Source: Halieaceae bacterium (GTDB taxonomy: Bacteria; Pseudomonadota; Gammaproteobacteria; Pseudomonadales; Halieaceae). Taken from it: a stretch of 13,522 nt of DNA. Where the stretch lies: assembly GCA_018666055.1 (NCBI GenBank), contig JABJAS010000016.1, forward strand, positions 1 to 13,522. The letters are read 5' to 3'. Positions 1 to 8,923 of the stretch are shown here, piece after piece (the stretch's first letter is position 1; each line of letters begins with the position of its first letter). The translations under genes were made by a program, and so were the position numbers. Under the pieces are notes generated by a model. It had not been told where the DNA came from. It did no database searches and saw only the letters and a list, made by a program, of their open reading frames with translations.

Positions 1-387
1 ATCATGGCGGCGATGCTTGAGCGTCAAAACAAGATTGCGGACGGCCTAGCGGCAGCAGACCGTGCCGGCCATGACCTTGAATTAGCGCAGCAACAAGTTG
101 CAGATCAGCTTGCGGAAGCGAAGAAAGAGGCCGCGGTCATCGTCGAGGCAGCCAATAAGCGCGCGCAAGCCATGGTAGAAGAGGCCAAACAAGCCGCTAC
201 CGCAGAAGCGGATCGGGTGAAAACGGCGGCATCGGCGGAGATTGAGCAAGAGCGGGCTCGAGCGCAAGAGCAGCTCATGTCGCAGGTCAGTGCATTAGCG
301 TTGGCCGGCGCGGAGAAGGTGCTGGGTGCCGAAATCGATGCTGATAAGCATGCTGACATCCTCAAAACACTTTCTGCGGATCACTGA
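1..387 (+). CDS. atpF: ATP synthase F0 subunit b, 3' part (5'-truncated by window edge)
   Basis: Subunit b is the peripheral stalk of F1Fo ATP synthase, holding the F1 head still against rotation of the c-ring. The open frame runs from base 1, and the first visible residues align with about residue 29 of E. coli AtpF (the MAA..E.RQ..IADGLA block). The N-terminal membrane helix is therefore upstream of the window, and the ATG at position 4 is internal. What is visible is the long charged helical dimerisation region, rich in A, E, K, Q and R, followed by the conserved [12 protein letters not shown] segment and a short C-terminal tail that contacts delta. The stop is at 385-387, three bases before atpH. 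The frame is intact and ordinary. Confidence 0.96.
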   Translation: MMAAMLERQNKIADGLAAADRAGHDLELAQQQVADQLAEAKKEAAVIVEAANKRAQAMVEEAKQAATAEADRVKTAASAEIEQERARAQEQLMSQVSALALAGAEKVLGAEIDADKHADILKTLSADH

Positions 388-390
388 TCA

Positions 391-927
391 ATGATAGAAC
401 CCATTACGCTTGCCAGACCTTACGCTAGGGCGGCTTTTGAGCACGCTCGTGTCGCGGGTGAGTTGGCGCAATGGCAAGACGCTTTGGAGCAACTGGCTGC
501 CGTGACCCGCGATCACAAAGTGTCAGTGATGTTAAAAAGCCCCAGCCAAACTGCACAGCAGCGGGCTGAAAACCTGGCAGCATTGATAGGCGACTCACTA
601 CCTGCAAGCGTCGTTAATTTGTTAATGATCATGGCAGACAATGGGCGTCTTAGTTTGCTACCTGAAGTGGCCGCTTTGTTCGAGCAGTTTAAGCAAGCGG
701 TAGAGAGCACTGTCACTGTGGTGGTGACGTCAGCGTATCCGTTAAGCGATGACGAGACTCGTGTGCTCAGCGAGACAATGACATCAAAACTAGACCGCAG
801 CGTTACCCTAACATCAGAAACCGACCCCTCCCTTTTAGGTGGGGCCATCATTCGTGCCGACGATCTGGTGATCGATGGCTCTGTTCGCGGCCGGCTGGAT
901 AAGCTCGCTGGCGCGCTGACCCAATGA
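391..927 (+). CDS. atpH: ATP synthase F1 subunit delta
   Basis: Delta joins the top of the alpha3beta3 head to the C-termini of the b dimer in the peripheral stalk. The 178-residue product is about the usual length (E. coli 177). It shows the N-terminal ARPYARAAFEHA helix typical of the family, the middle LLMIMADNGRLSLLPEV motif, and the C-terminal DPSLLGGAIIRADDLVIDGSVRGRLDKL block. The ATG lies three bases after the atpF stop, so translation is probably coupled. Any Shine-Dalgarno would have to lie inside the end of atpF and is weak. The 14-bp gap to atpA contains that gene's ribosome-binding site. Confidence 0.97.
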   Translation: MIEPITLARPYARAAFEHARVAGELAQWQDALEQLAAVTRDHKVSVMLKSPSQTAQQRAENLAALIGDSLPASVVNLLMIMADNGRLSLLPEVAALFEQFKQAVESTVTVVVTSAYPLSDDETRVLSETMTSKLDRSVTLTSETDPSLLGGAIIRADDLVIDGSVRGRLDKLAGALTQ

Positions 928-941
928 CAGAGGAATAGGTC

Positions 942-2486
942 ATGCAACAGCTCAACCCCTCAGAAATCAGCGATTTAATCAAACAACGTATTGATCAGGT
1001 TGCTGTTGTATCTCAGGCGACCAATGAGGGCACCATTGTCTCCGTGACAGACGGCATCATCCGCATTCATGGGCTGACTGAAGTTCAGTACGGCGAAATG
1101 ATTGAATTTGAGGGTGGGGTCTTTGGCATGGCGCTAAACCTTGAGCGCGATTCAGTGGGCGCGGTGGTCCTGGGCGATTATAAAAAGCTGGCCGAAGGCC
1201 AAACCTGTCGCTGCACAGGCCGCATCTTAGAAGTCCCCGTCGGCCCCGAATTGCAAGGCAGAGTGGTTGATTCCTTGGGAAACCCCATTGATGGTAAAGG
1301 CGCTATTGAAACTAAGCTGACCGATGCGATTGAAAAGATTGCGCCTGGAGTGATTGCGCGACAGTCTGTTGATCAGCCTGTACAAATCGGCCTCAAGGCC
1401 ATTGACGCGATGGTGCCAATTGGGAGAGGTCAGAGAGAGTTAATCATTGGTGATCGCCAGGTGGGTAAAACGGCTATCGCCGTTGACGCGATCATTAACC
1501 AAAAAGGCACGGGCATTAAATGTGTTTACGTGGCGGTCGGACAAAAAGCGTCCTCAGTCGCTGCTGTGGTCCGAAAGCTTGAAGAGCACGGCGCAATGGA
1601 CCACACGATTGTGGTAGCGGCTAATGCGTCAGACCCGGCGGCCATGCAGTACTTGGCACCGTTTGCAGGATGCACGATGGGTGAGTATTACCGAGATCGT
1701 GGCGAGGACGCATTGATTATCTATGATGACCTCTCTAAGCAGGCGGTAGCATATCGGCAAATCTCTTTGTTATTGCGTCGGCCACCTGGAAGAGAAGCTT
1801 ATCCAGGGGACGTCTTTTATTTGCACTCTCGTTTGTTAGAACGTGCTGCTCGAGTCAATGCTGATTATGTTGAGCAGGCAACGGGGGGAGAGGTGAAGGG
1901 CCAAACGGGCTCTCTAACCGCTTTGCCTGTGATTGAGACGCAAGCGGGTGACGTGTCAGCGTTTGTCCCGACCAACGTCATTTCTATTACTGACGGTCAA
2001 ATATTCTTGGAAGCTGATATGTTCAATGCTGGTGTGCGACCCGCCATGAACGCCGGTATTTCCGTTTCTCGAGTGGGTGGTGCGGCGCAAACCAAGATTG
2101 TTAAAAAGCTGTCTGGCGGTATCCGTACCGCATTGGCTCAGTACCGAGAACTGGCCGCGTTCTCGCAGTTTGCCTCTGATCTCGATGAGGCGACTAAGGC
2201 GCAGTTGGAGCACGGCGAGCGCATCACTGAGCTGATGAAGCAGAAGCAGTATGCGCCATTGTCGATCGCTGATATGGGGGTGTTGTTGTACGCCGGCAAC
2301 GAGGGTGATCTGCAAGATGTAGACGTCGCCAAGATTGGTGACTTTGAGGCCGCGTTATTGAGTTATATGCGAGCTGAACATGCCGAGGTCATGCAACAAA
2401 TTGACGCCGATGGAGACTGGAATGATGACCGAGAGGCATCCTTTAAGTCGGCGATAGCAACGTTTAAATCAACTCAGACTTGGTAA
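942..2486 (+). CDS. atpA: ATP synthase F1 subunit alpha
   Basis: This is the non-catalytic nucleotide-binding subunit of the alpha3beta3 hexamer. The product has 514 residues, against 513 in E. coli. The order is N-terminal beta-barrel (about 1-95), nucleotide-binding domain with P-loop GDRQVGKT (170-177; K176, T177), the [15 protein letters not shown] region, the VSRVGGAAQ segment carrying the arginine finger (R377, equivalent to E. coli R376), and a C-terminal helical domain. The P-loop has Val174 where E. coli has Thr; the consensus GxxxxGKT is kept. A good Shine-Dalgarno (AGAGGA at 929-934) precedes the ATG. The stop is six bases before atpG. Confidence 0.98.
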   Translation: MQQLNPSEISDLIKQRIDQVAVVSQATNEGTIVSVTDGIIRIHGLTEVQYGEMIEFEGGVFGMALNLERDSVGAVVLGDYKKLAEGQTCRCTGRILEVPVGPELQGRVVDSLGNPIDGKGAIETKLTDAIEKIAPGVIARQSVDQPVQIGLKAIDAMVPIGRGQRELIIGDRQVGKTAIAVDAIINQKGTGIKCVYVAVGQKASSVAAVVRKLEEHGAMDHTIVVAANASDPAAMQYLAPFAGCTMGEYYRDRGEDALIIYDDLSKQAVAYRQISLLLRRPPGREAYPGDVFYLHSRLLERAARVNADYVEQATGGEVKGQTGSLTALPVIETQAGDVSAFVPTNVISITDGQIFLEADMFNAGVRPAMNAGISVSRVGGAAQTKIVKKLSGGIRTALAQYRELAAFSQFASDLDEATKAQLEHGERITELMKQKQYAPLSIADMGVLLYAGNEGDLQDVDVAKIGDFEAALLSYMRAEHAEVMQQIDADGDWNDDREASFKSAIATFKSTQTW

Positions 2487-2492
2487 GACCGC

Positions 2493-3356
2493 ATGGCAGC
2501 CGGCAAAGAAATACGCACTAAGATCACGAGTATTCAGAGTACTCAAAAGATCACCAGCGCCATGGAAATGGTGGCTGCTAGTAAGATGCGTCGTGCTCAG
2601 GACCGTATGGAGGTTGGAAAGCCCTATGCGCAGCGTATGCGTGCGGTTGTGGGTCACATTGCCAACTCAACTCCTGAGTATCGTCACGCCTATATGCAGG
2701 AGCGAGAGGTTAAGCGGGCGGGCTACATCATTGTGTCGACGGATCGCGGACTGTGCGGTGGACTCAATATCAATTTATTTAAAAGCGCCATTGCGTCTAT
2801 GAAGGCGCTGCAAGATTTGGGCGTCGACATCGAGCTGTGTTTGGTTGGCGCGAAGGCCGGCGGTTTTTTTGCCAGCGTTGGTGGGAATGTCACGGCGACG
2901 GTAAAATACTTGGGCGAGGAGCCATCGCTGGGGGATCTGATCGGTGGCGTTAAATCGATGCTAGATGCTTATACAGAAGGTCGAATCGATGCGCTGTATC
3001 TTGCTGGCAATGAGTTTGTGAACACCATGACGCAGTCGCCAGCGGTAGAACAGTTGCTGCCCTTAAAGGCGGAACAAAGCGAGTCGATGTCTCATCATTG
3101 GGATTACTTGTACGAGCCCGATGCTCGAGAGCTTCTCGATGCGCTTATGGTGCGCTATATCGAGTCACTTGTTTATCAAGCCGTGGTTGAGAATGGTGCT
3201 TGCGAGCAGGCCGCTCGAATGATCGCGATGAAAAACGCAACGGACAACGCGGGTGAACTCATCGAAGATTTACAGCTGGTCTATAACAAGGCACGGCAAG
3301 CAGCGATTACGCAGGAACTAGCAGAAATAGTAGGGGGCGCGGCAGCGATCGGCTGA
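2493..3356 (+). CDS. atpG: ATP synthase F1 subunit gamma
   Basis: Gamma is the central rotor shaft that couples c-ring rotation to conformational change in beta. The product has 287 residues, the same length as E. coli AtpG. The N-terminal helix carries [28 protein letters not shown], the middle Rossmann-like part has the [11 protein letters not shown] motif, and the C-terminal helix has [12 protein letters not shown] and ends in the usual [17 protein letters not shown] tail. The start lies six bases after the atpA stop, and its weak Shine-Dalgarno (GGTAAGA, 2481-2487) overlaps that stop codon, which suggests coupled translation. A 71-bp gap to atpD follows, longer than the other junctions in this operon. 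Confidence 0.98.
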   Translation: MAAGKEIRTKITSIQSTQKITSAMEMVAASKMRRAQDRMEVGKPYAQRMRAVVGHIANSTPEYRHAYMQEREVKRAGYIIVSTDRGLCGGLNINLFKSAIASMKALQDLGVDIELCLVGAKAGGFFASVGGNVTATVKYLGEEPSLGDLIGGVKSMLDAYTEGRIDALYLAGNEFVNTMTQSPAVEQLLPLKAEQSESMSHHWDYLYEPDARELLDALMVRYIESLVYQAVVENGACEQAARMIAMKNATDNAGELIEDLQLVYNKARQAAITQELAEIVGGAAAIG

Positions 3357-3380
3357 GGCGTCATCCAATAACGTAACACG

Positions 3381-3403
3381 ATGCAGCGAGATGTTGACTG
3401 CAT
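3381..3403 (+). promoter_or_regulatory. Hairpin in the atpG-atpD leader
   Basis: ATGCAG (3381-3386) and CTGCAT (3398-3403) are perfect reverse complements separated by 11 bases, giving a 6-bp stem. It lies midway between atpG and atpD, about 12 bases before the atpD Shine-Dalgarno (GAGGA, 3416-3420, seven bases from the ATG). There is no T tract, so it does not look like a terminator. It could be an mRNA processing or stability element that helps set beta-subunit dosage, but a 6-bp stem can arise by chance. Confidence 0.35.
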
Positions 3404-3412
3404 ACCTTTTAA

Positions 3413-4825
<1,413 letters not shown>

Positions 4826-4845
4826 CGCGCGTCGGGGACTGATTT

Positions 4846-5274
4846 ATGGCGATGACTTTACAGTGCGATATTGTGAGCGCAGAAGCTCAGATCTACACAG
4901 GGCTGGTGGAGCTCCTCGTTGCCACCGGTATTGAGGGTGAGTTGGGCGTTTGCTACGGACATGCCGCCTTGCTAACGAGACTGATTCCCGGGCCTATTCG
5001 TATTGTTGAACCGACGGGTGAAGAGCAAGTTTACTATGCCTCTGGCGGGTTTTTAGAAGTCCAAGGTGACGTCGTCACTGTTTTGGCTGATACCGCTGTC
5101 AGAGCTGACGATATCGATGAGGCCGCCGCCGAGACGGCGCGTCAAAACGCTGAAGAAGCGCTTGCGAATCAGCAGGGAGAAATCGATTACGGTCGTGCCT
5201 CCGCACAATTGGCGGAAGCGACGGCGCAATTATCTGCTCTACGTAAACTCAAGAACCGCGCTGGCCGCGGGTAA
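4846..5274 (+). CDS. atpC: ATP synthase F1 subunit epsilon
   Basis: Epsilon is the small central-stalk subunit that binds gamma and the c-ring and restrains ATP hydrolysis. The 142-residue product has the N-terminal beta-sandwich (MAMTLQCDIVSAEAQIYTG, then VTVLADTAVRADDID) and a C-terminal two-helix hairpin rich in A, E and Q. At residues 34-41 it reads GVCYGHAA where E. coli has GIYPGHAP, so both prolines of that loop are replaced; this loop varies among Gammaproteobacteria. It is the last gene of the atp set, and 118 bp separate it from the glmU ATG. Confidence 0.96.
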   Translation: MAMTLQCDIVSAEAQIYTGLVELLVATGIEGELGVCYGHAALLTRLIPGPIRIVEPTGEEQVYYASGGFLEVQGDVVTVLADTAVRADDIDEAAAETARQNAEEALANQQGEIDYGRASAQLAEATAQLSALRKLKNRAGRG

Positions 5275-5283
5275 TACCCCCCC

Positions 5284-5299
5284 AATAAACGGGTTTATT
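5284..5299 (+). terminator. Weak AT-rich hairpin after atpC
   Basis: AATAAA (5284-5289) and TTTATT (5294-5299) pair around a CGGG loop ten bases past the atpC stop, followed by TTGGTGTTTGTTTG. The stem is AU-only and there is no clean U tract, so at best it would end transcription partially or act as a 3'-end stability element. Read-through into glmU-glmS is likely. Confidence 0.25.
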
Positions 5300-5332
5300 T
5301 TGGTGTTTGTTTGCCGAAGGACGGCCGCGCGC

Positions 5333-5363
5333 TTGCAAACTGAGCCCGGTGGGTAATGATAAC
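5333..5363 (+). promoter_or_regulatory. Possible promoter for glmU-glmS
   Basis: TTGCAA (5333-5338) resembles a -35 box, and GATAAC (5358-5363) matches four of six -10 positions, but the 19-base spacer is long. If used, transcription would start near 5370. That would exclude the in-frame TTG at 5366 and favour the ATG at 5393 for glmU. The match is weak. Confidence 0.2.
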
Positions 5364-5392
5364 CCTTGCGTAGAGCCTTGAGCGGATCTCTC

Positions 5393-6763
5393 ATGTTGGA
5401 AGTCATCATTTTGGCCGCCGGACAAGGTAGCCGGATGCAGTCCAGGTTGCCTAAAGTACTCCACCAGTTGTCTGGCCGGCCGCTAGTTCATTACACCTTG
5501 GATGCCGCTCGCGCAGCCGGGGCTGACCGTATTCATGTTGTGATTGGTTGTGGCGCCGATGCCGTAGAAGCGGCAGTTCAGGCTCCCGATGTGCAGTGTC
5601 ACCTGCAAGCACAACAAAAAGGCACGGGCCATGCCGTGCAGCAAGCGATCGGAGCTTGCCACCCAGATTCTATTTTGCTCGTGTTGTTTGGTGATGTCCC
5701 GCTGGTGAGTGATACGACTTTGCGGGCAGTGGTGGCCGCTGCTGCTGAGGGCGGCATTGCCATGCTATCAGCCGAAGTGGAGGACCCATCAGGCTATGGC
5801 CGGGTTGTTCGTGATGACCAAGGCGATTTTTTGGCGGTTGTCGAACACAAAGACGCATCGTTAGCCCAACACCAGTTGCGTGAGATTAATACCGGTGTGT
5901 TGGCGGGCAAAGCTAACCGTCTTAACGATTGGCTGTCACGGATCCAGAATAACAACGCGCAATCAGAATATTATCTACCTGATGTCTTGGCGCTGGCTAA
6001 AGCAGATGGCATCGCCGTTGCAGTGGTGGTCTCTGACAGTGCGCTGGATACTTTGGGGGTGAATACACCGCAGCAACTAGAGTACTTGGAGCGCCAGCAT
6101 CAGCAGGTGCTGGCGGAGCGGTTGATGACGTCCGGCGTTTTGGTAGCTGATCGAACGCGGTTGGACATCCGAGGGTCGTTACACTGCGGTCGTGATGTCT
6201 CGATTGATATTAATGTGCTGTTCGAGGGTCAGGTGATTCTGGCGGACGAGGTGACGATTGGCGCCCACTGCGTGATCCGTAACGCCACTATCGAGGCGGG
6301 TGTGCAAGTTCGGCCGTTTACTCATATTGATGGTGCCATTATCAAGTCGGGCGCAGAAATTGGCCCTTACGCTCGTCTGCGCCCTGGCACTGAGATTGGC
6401 GAGCAGGCAAAAGTGGGTAATTTTGTCGAAATAAAAAATGTGTCGCTGGGTACGGGCGCGAAAGCCAATCATCTTACTTATCTGGGTGATGCCACCGTTG
6501 GAGCTTGGAGCAATGTGGGCGCAGGCACTATCACGTGCAATTACGATGGGGCCAATAAATATCGAACCGAACTGGGCGAGGGCGTGTTTATCGGATCAAA
6601 CAGCACCCTAGTGGCCCCGCTGTCTGTCGCGTCGGGTGGCTTTGTGGCCGCGGGCTCGACGATTACCGATGATGTGTCAGGCGATCAGCTGGCGGTCGCC
6701 CGAGGTCGGCAGCGTAACGTAGAGGGTTGGCAGCGTCCCACCAAAACCGAGGATAAATCCTAA
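5393..6763 (+). CDS. glmU: Bifunctional GlcN-1-P acetyltransferase / GlcNAc-1-P uridyltransferase
   Basis: GlmU acetylates glucosamine-1-phosphate and then couples the product to UTP, giving UDP-GlcNAc for peptidoglycan and lipopolysaccharide. The N-terminal pyrophosphorylase domain has LAAGQGSRM and PKVLH (R14, K21) and the metal-binding aspartate in GDVPLV (D101). The C-terminal left-handed beta-helix shows hexapeptide repeats, RLRPGTEIG, NHLTYLGD (H360, matching the E. coli catalytic His363) and GAGTITCNYDGANK. I chose the ATG at 5393, giving 456 residues as in E. coli. An in-frame TTG at 5366 would add nine residues; neither start has a strong Shine-Dalgarno. The stop overlaps the glmS start as TAATG. 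Confidence 0.97.
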   Translation: MLEVIILAAGQGSRMQSRLPKVLHQLSGRPLVHYTLDAARAAGADRIHVVIGCGADAVEAAVQAPDVQCHLQAQQKGTGHAVQQAIGACHPDSILLVLFGDVPLVSDTTLRAVVAAAAEGGIAMLSAEVEDPSGYGRVVRDDQGDFLAVVEHKDASLAQHQLREINTGVLAGKANRLNDWLSRIQNNNAQSEYYLPDVLALAKADGIAVAVVVSDSALDTLGVNTPQQLEYLERQHQQVLAERLMTSGVLVADRTRLDIRGSLHCGRDVSIDINVLFEGQVILADEVTIGAHCVIRNATIEAGVQVRPFTHIDGAIIKSGAEIGPYARLRPGTEIGEQAKVGNFVEIKNVSLGTGAKANHLTYLGDATVGAWSNVGAGTITCNYDGANKYRTELGEGVFIGSNSTLVAPLSVASGGFVAAGSTITDDVSGDQLAVARGRQRNVEGWQRPTKTEDKS

Positions 6764-8586
6764 TGTGCGGTATTGTGGCGGTGGCTGCCAGACGAGACTG
6801 CACCGAAATTCTGCTCGAAGGCCTTCGCAGGTTAGAGTACCGCGGATACGACTCAGCTGGTTTTGCGCTCATCGACCGCGAAGGTCAATTGTCGAGCCAT
6901 AAGACCTTAGGTCGTGTTGCCGCGTTAGAGGCCGCACAGCAAGCGGCACCACTGACTGGTGGCACGGGGATTGCGCACACGCGTTGGGCAACTCATGGCG
7001 CCCCGTCGGTGGCCAACGCCCACCCTCATGTCATCCACGATCGCATCGCAGTGGTGCACAATGGGATCATTGAAAACCACGAAATGTTGCGGTCTTCGTT
7101 AATGGCGCAGGGCTGTCAGTTTGCTTCAGAAACTGACACCGAGGTGGTGGCACATTTAATTACGCTGGCAATCGAAGAAGGTGGTTACGACCTGTTGGCG
7201 GCGGTACAGCAGGTCTTACCAAAGCTGCAAGGCGCTTACGCGCTCGCTGTTATTGATCGTGAATCACCTAATCAGTTGGTCGTGGCACGTCAGGGCAGCC
7301 CACTGGTGCTCGGTATTGGTCTTGGGGAATACTTTGCTGGGTCAGACACCCTCGCGCTGCAGTCCGTTACTGATACGTTTATTTATCTCGAGGAGGGTGA
7401 TGTCGCCCAGCTGACGGCAGATGGCTATGCCATCTTTACCGTTGACGGATTGCCGGTCGATCGCGGTCAAAACCGCCTTGCACTACGCCCTGAAAACGAG
7501 GGCTTGGGTGACTACGGCCATTACATGCGCAAGGAGATTTTTGAGCAACCGGCTCGATTACAAGACACGATTAACGGCGCCAGCGCGGATGACCGTGCGT
7601 TTGGTGATAATGCGACGGAGCTGTTTTCGAAGGTTCAGGCCGTACAGATAGTGGCGTGTGGCACCAGTTATCACGCCGGTCTAGTCGCCCGAAACTGGAT
7701 CGAATCATTGACGGGATTGCCCTGTCAGGTCGAGGTTGCATCCGAGTACCGATACCGCAATGCGGTCGTATTACCCAATACCCTGATGGTGGGTATTTCA
7801 CAGTCAGGTGAAACGGCAGACACGTTGGCGGCCTTGGAGCATGTTGACGCAAAAAACGTCGTGGCGAAATTGGCGATCTGTAACGTTGATCATAGCGCTA
7901 TGGTGCGTGCCTGCGAGTTGGTGTATTTGACACAGGCGGGCGCAGAGATTGGCGTGGCATCGACCAAAGCCTTTACAACACAGCTCGCTGCGTTGTTAAC
8001 GTTGACCTCGCGCCTGGCTCGCCACCATGTGTCGAATACGTTAGCAGAGCAGGATATTGAGGTGGCGTTACAGGAGCTGGCCACAGTGTCGGAGCGGGTA
8101 TTAGCCTATGACGACAAGATCAAACGCATGGCGCAGGCCTTCGCCAATAAACACCATGCCTTATTTCTAGGTCGGGGTATCTACTACCCCATTGCTATGG
8201 AAGGCGCGCTGAAGTTAAAGGAAATTTCTTACATACATGCCGAAGCCTACCCTGCGGGAGAGCTTAAGCATGGTCCACTTGCGCTAGTAGATGAGGATAT
8301 GCCGGTCGTTGCAGTGGCACCAGATGATCTACTGATGGAGAAACTGCGGTCCAACCTTGAAGAGGTTCGCGCTCGCGGTGGTTACTTGTTCGTATTTGCC
8401 AGTGAAAAGGCGGGCTATCAATCGGGACCCAGTTGCGACGTCCTAGAGCTTCCCGTCGCGAGTCACCTTGCGGGCCCCATCGCCTTCACTATCGCGTTAC
8501 AACTGTTGTCGTATCACGTCGCGGTGGCCAAAGGTACCGATGTGGATAAGCCCCGTAACCTGGCGAAGTCAGTCACTGTAGAGTAG
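6763..8586 (+). CDS. glmS: Glucosamine-6-phosphate synthase (glutamine-hydrolysing, isomerising)
   Basis: GlmS makes glucosamine-6-phosphate from fructose-6-phosphate and glutamine, the first step towards UDP-GlcNAc. The 607-residue product begins Met-Cys-Gly-Ile-Val, with Cys2 becoming the N-terminal nucleophile of the glutaminase domain. RRLEYRGYDSAG, HTRWATHG and HNGIIENH follow. The two SIS sugar-isomerase domains carry CGTSYHAG, SQSGETADT, STKAFTTQL and AYPAGELKHGPLAL, and the protein ends in the conserved PRNLAKSVTVE. The ATG shares its A with the glmU stop, so the two are probably co-translated. No glmS ribozyme is possible here because there is no leader. The 3' end doubles as an attTn7 target. 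Confidence 0.98.
   Translation: MCGIVAVAARRDCTEILLEGLRRLEYRGYDSAGFALIDREGQLSSHKTLGRVAALEAAQQAAPLTGGTGIAHTRWATHGAPSVANAHPHVIHDRIAVVHNGIIENHEMLRSSLMAQGCQFASETDTEVVAHLITLAIEEGGYDLLAAVQQVLPKLQGAYALAVIDRESPNQLVVARQGSPLVLGIGLGEYFAGSDTLALQSVTDTFIYLEEGDVAQLTADGYAIFTVDGLPVDRGQNRLALRPENEGLGDYGHYMRKEIFEQPARLQDTINGASADDRAFGDNATELFSKVQAVQIVACGTSYHAGLVARNWIESLTGLPCQVEVASEYRYRNAVVLPNTLMVGISQSGETADTLAALEHVDAKNVVAKLAICNVDHSAMVRACELVYLTQAGAEIGVASTKAFTTQLAALLTLTSRLARHHVSNTLAEQDIEVALQELATVSERVLAYDDKIKRMAQAFANKHHALFLGRGIYYPIAMEGALKLKEISYIHAEAYPAGELKHGPLALVDEDMPVVAVAPDDLLMEKLRSNLEEVRARGGYLFVFASEKAGYQSGPSCDVLELPVASHLAGPIAFTIALQLLSYHVAVAKGTDVDKPRNLAKSVTVE
8550..8586 (+). other. attTn7 target site (TnsD-binding region in 3' end of glmS), apparently empty
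   Basis: The last roughly 37 bases of glmS closely match the E. coli segment that the Tn7 protein TnsD binds, including an uninterrupted CGTAACCTGGC. Tn7 normally inserts about 25 bp past the glmS stop, here near 8611. No Tn7-like ends (TGTGGG...) or tns genes are visible downstream, so the site looks vacant. The site is a by-product of protein conservation and occurs in most bacteria. Confidence 0.6.
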
Positions 8587-8682
8587 TTTTTTCGGCCACG
8601 TTACTCAATAAACTGTGACCTCACTGCTTCATAAGTGCTCCGTGTTGACGATCGTTCTTGGGCGTGGCGACTTAATGAGGTG

Positions 8683-8808
8683 ATGGAAGGGACGTCGACA
8701 GAGTCAGTAGAGACCACCATGACTGTTCTAGCGGTAACGATGCTTACTTCGGTTATTGCATTTGGCGTGACGCCTATCGCATGCCTGCGACAACATCGAC
8801 GCCATTAA
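8683..8808 (+). CDS. Possible 41-aa single-span membrane microprotein
   Basis: This open frame is not recognised as any family. It translates to a short polar, acidic N-terminus (MEGTSTESVETT), about 20 mostly hydrophobic residues (TVLAVTMLTSVIAFGVTPIA), and a basic tail CLRQHRRH. That layout fits a single transmembrane helix with the basic C-terminus in the cytoplasm. GAGG at 8677-8680 lies only two bases before the ATG, which is too close for a normal Shine-Dalgarno. An internal in-frame ATG at 8719 would give 29 residues comprising just the helix and tail. A hydrophobic run of this length can occur by chance in short frames, so the case rests on the ordered charge-hydrophobic-charge layout and the otherwise empty gap. 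Confidence 0.28.
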   Translation: MEGTSTESVETTMTVLAVTMLTSVIAFGVTPIACLRQHRRH

Positions 8809-8816
8809 TATGAAGA

Positions 8817-8844
8817 AACCCCGCGTTCGTCAGTGCGGTGGGTT
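8817..8844 (-). terminator. Distal hairpin with T-rich tail on the minus strand
   Basis: On the minus strand an arm beginning AACC and ending CCGC pairs with GCGGGGTT around a 10-base loop, with a two-base bulge (8 bp). TCTTC follows, which is U-rich. On the plus strand the following bases are AAGG, so only minus-strand RNA looks like a terminator. It lies about 80 bases past the stop of the minus-strand gene and could act as a backup site. Confidence 0.3.
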
Positions 8845-8872
8845 AAGGCCGACTGGCCAGCCGGAGGTCAGA

Positions 8873-8911
8873 CAGTTACGGCGAGGCGTTAGCAAGGCCT
8901 CACCATAACCG
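8873..8911 (-). terminator. 15-bp hairpin just past the secreted-protein gene
   Basis: Arms 8873-8887 and 8897-8911 form a 15-bp stem with a 9-base loop, starting 12 bases past the stop at 8924. Read as minus-strand RNA all 15 positions pair, three of them as G-U (8905/8879, 8902/8882 and 8910/8874). On the plus strand those become unpaired C-A positions. This asymmetry points to function in the minus-strand transcript. The following bases (TCTGACC) are not a good U tract, so termination may be partial, or the hairpin may protect the 3' end. Confidence 0.55.
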
Positions 8912-8923
8912 GCAGAGAGTGGA

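Larger units (their letters stand above)
8587..8923. other. 337-bp gap between glmS and the convergent secreted-protein gene
   Basis: No recognised gene lies here. From left to right: a T6 run directly after the glmS stop (8587-8592) with no good stem before it; TTGACG at 8645-8650, a -35-like hexamer without a well-spaced -10; a 41-codon open frame (8683-8808); and three hairpins (8817-8844, 8849-8864, 8873-8911), the strongest of which pairs best on the minus strand. I see no tRNA-like or rRNA-like fold. Confidence 0.6.

Noticed and set aside
4948..4971. Loss of both prolines in the epsilon-subunit loop (GVCYGHAA against GIYPGHAP in E. coli)
   Set aside because: This loop varies among Gammaproteobacteria and the rest of the subunit is normal, so it is not evidence of altered function.
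6763..6765. glmS ribozyme
   Set aside because: glmS starts inside the glmU stop codon, so there is no leader that could hold a ribozyme. The glmS ribozyme is mainly a Gram-positive feature.
8587..8592. Rho-independent terminator directly after glmS (T6 run)
   Set aside because: The bases before the T run form no convincing stem; only three- to four-base pairings were found by eye.
8810..8908. 32-codon arginine-rich open frame (MKKPRVRQCGG...) starting one base after the microprotein stop
   Set aside because: It has no Shine-Dalgarno, its composition fits random translation of GC-rich hairpin sequence, and it runs through structures better explained as minus-strand RNA hairpins.
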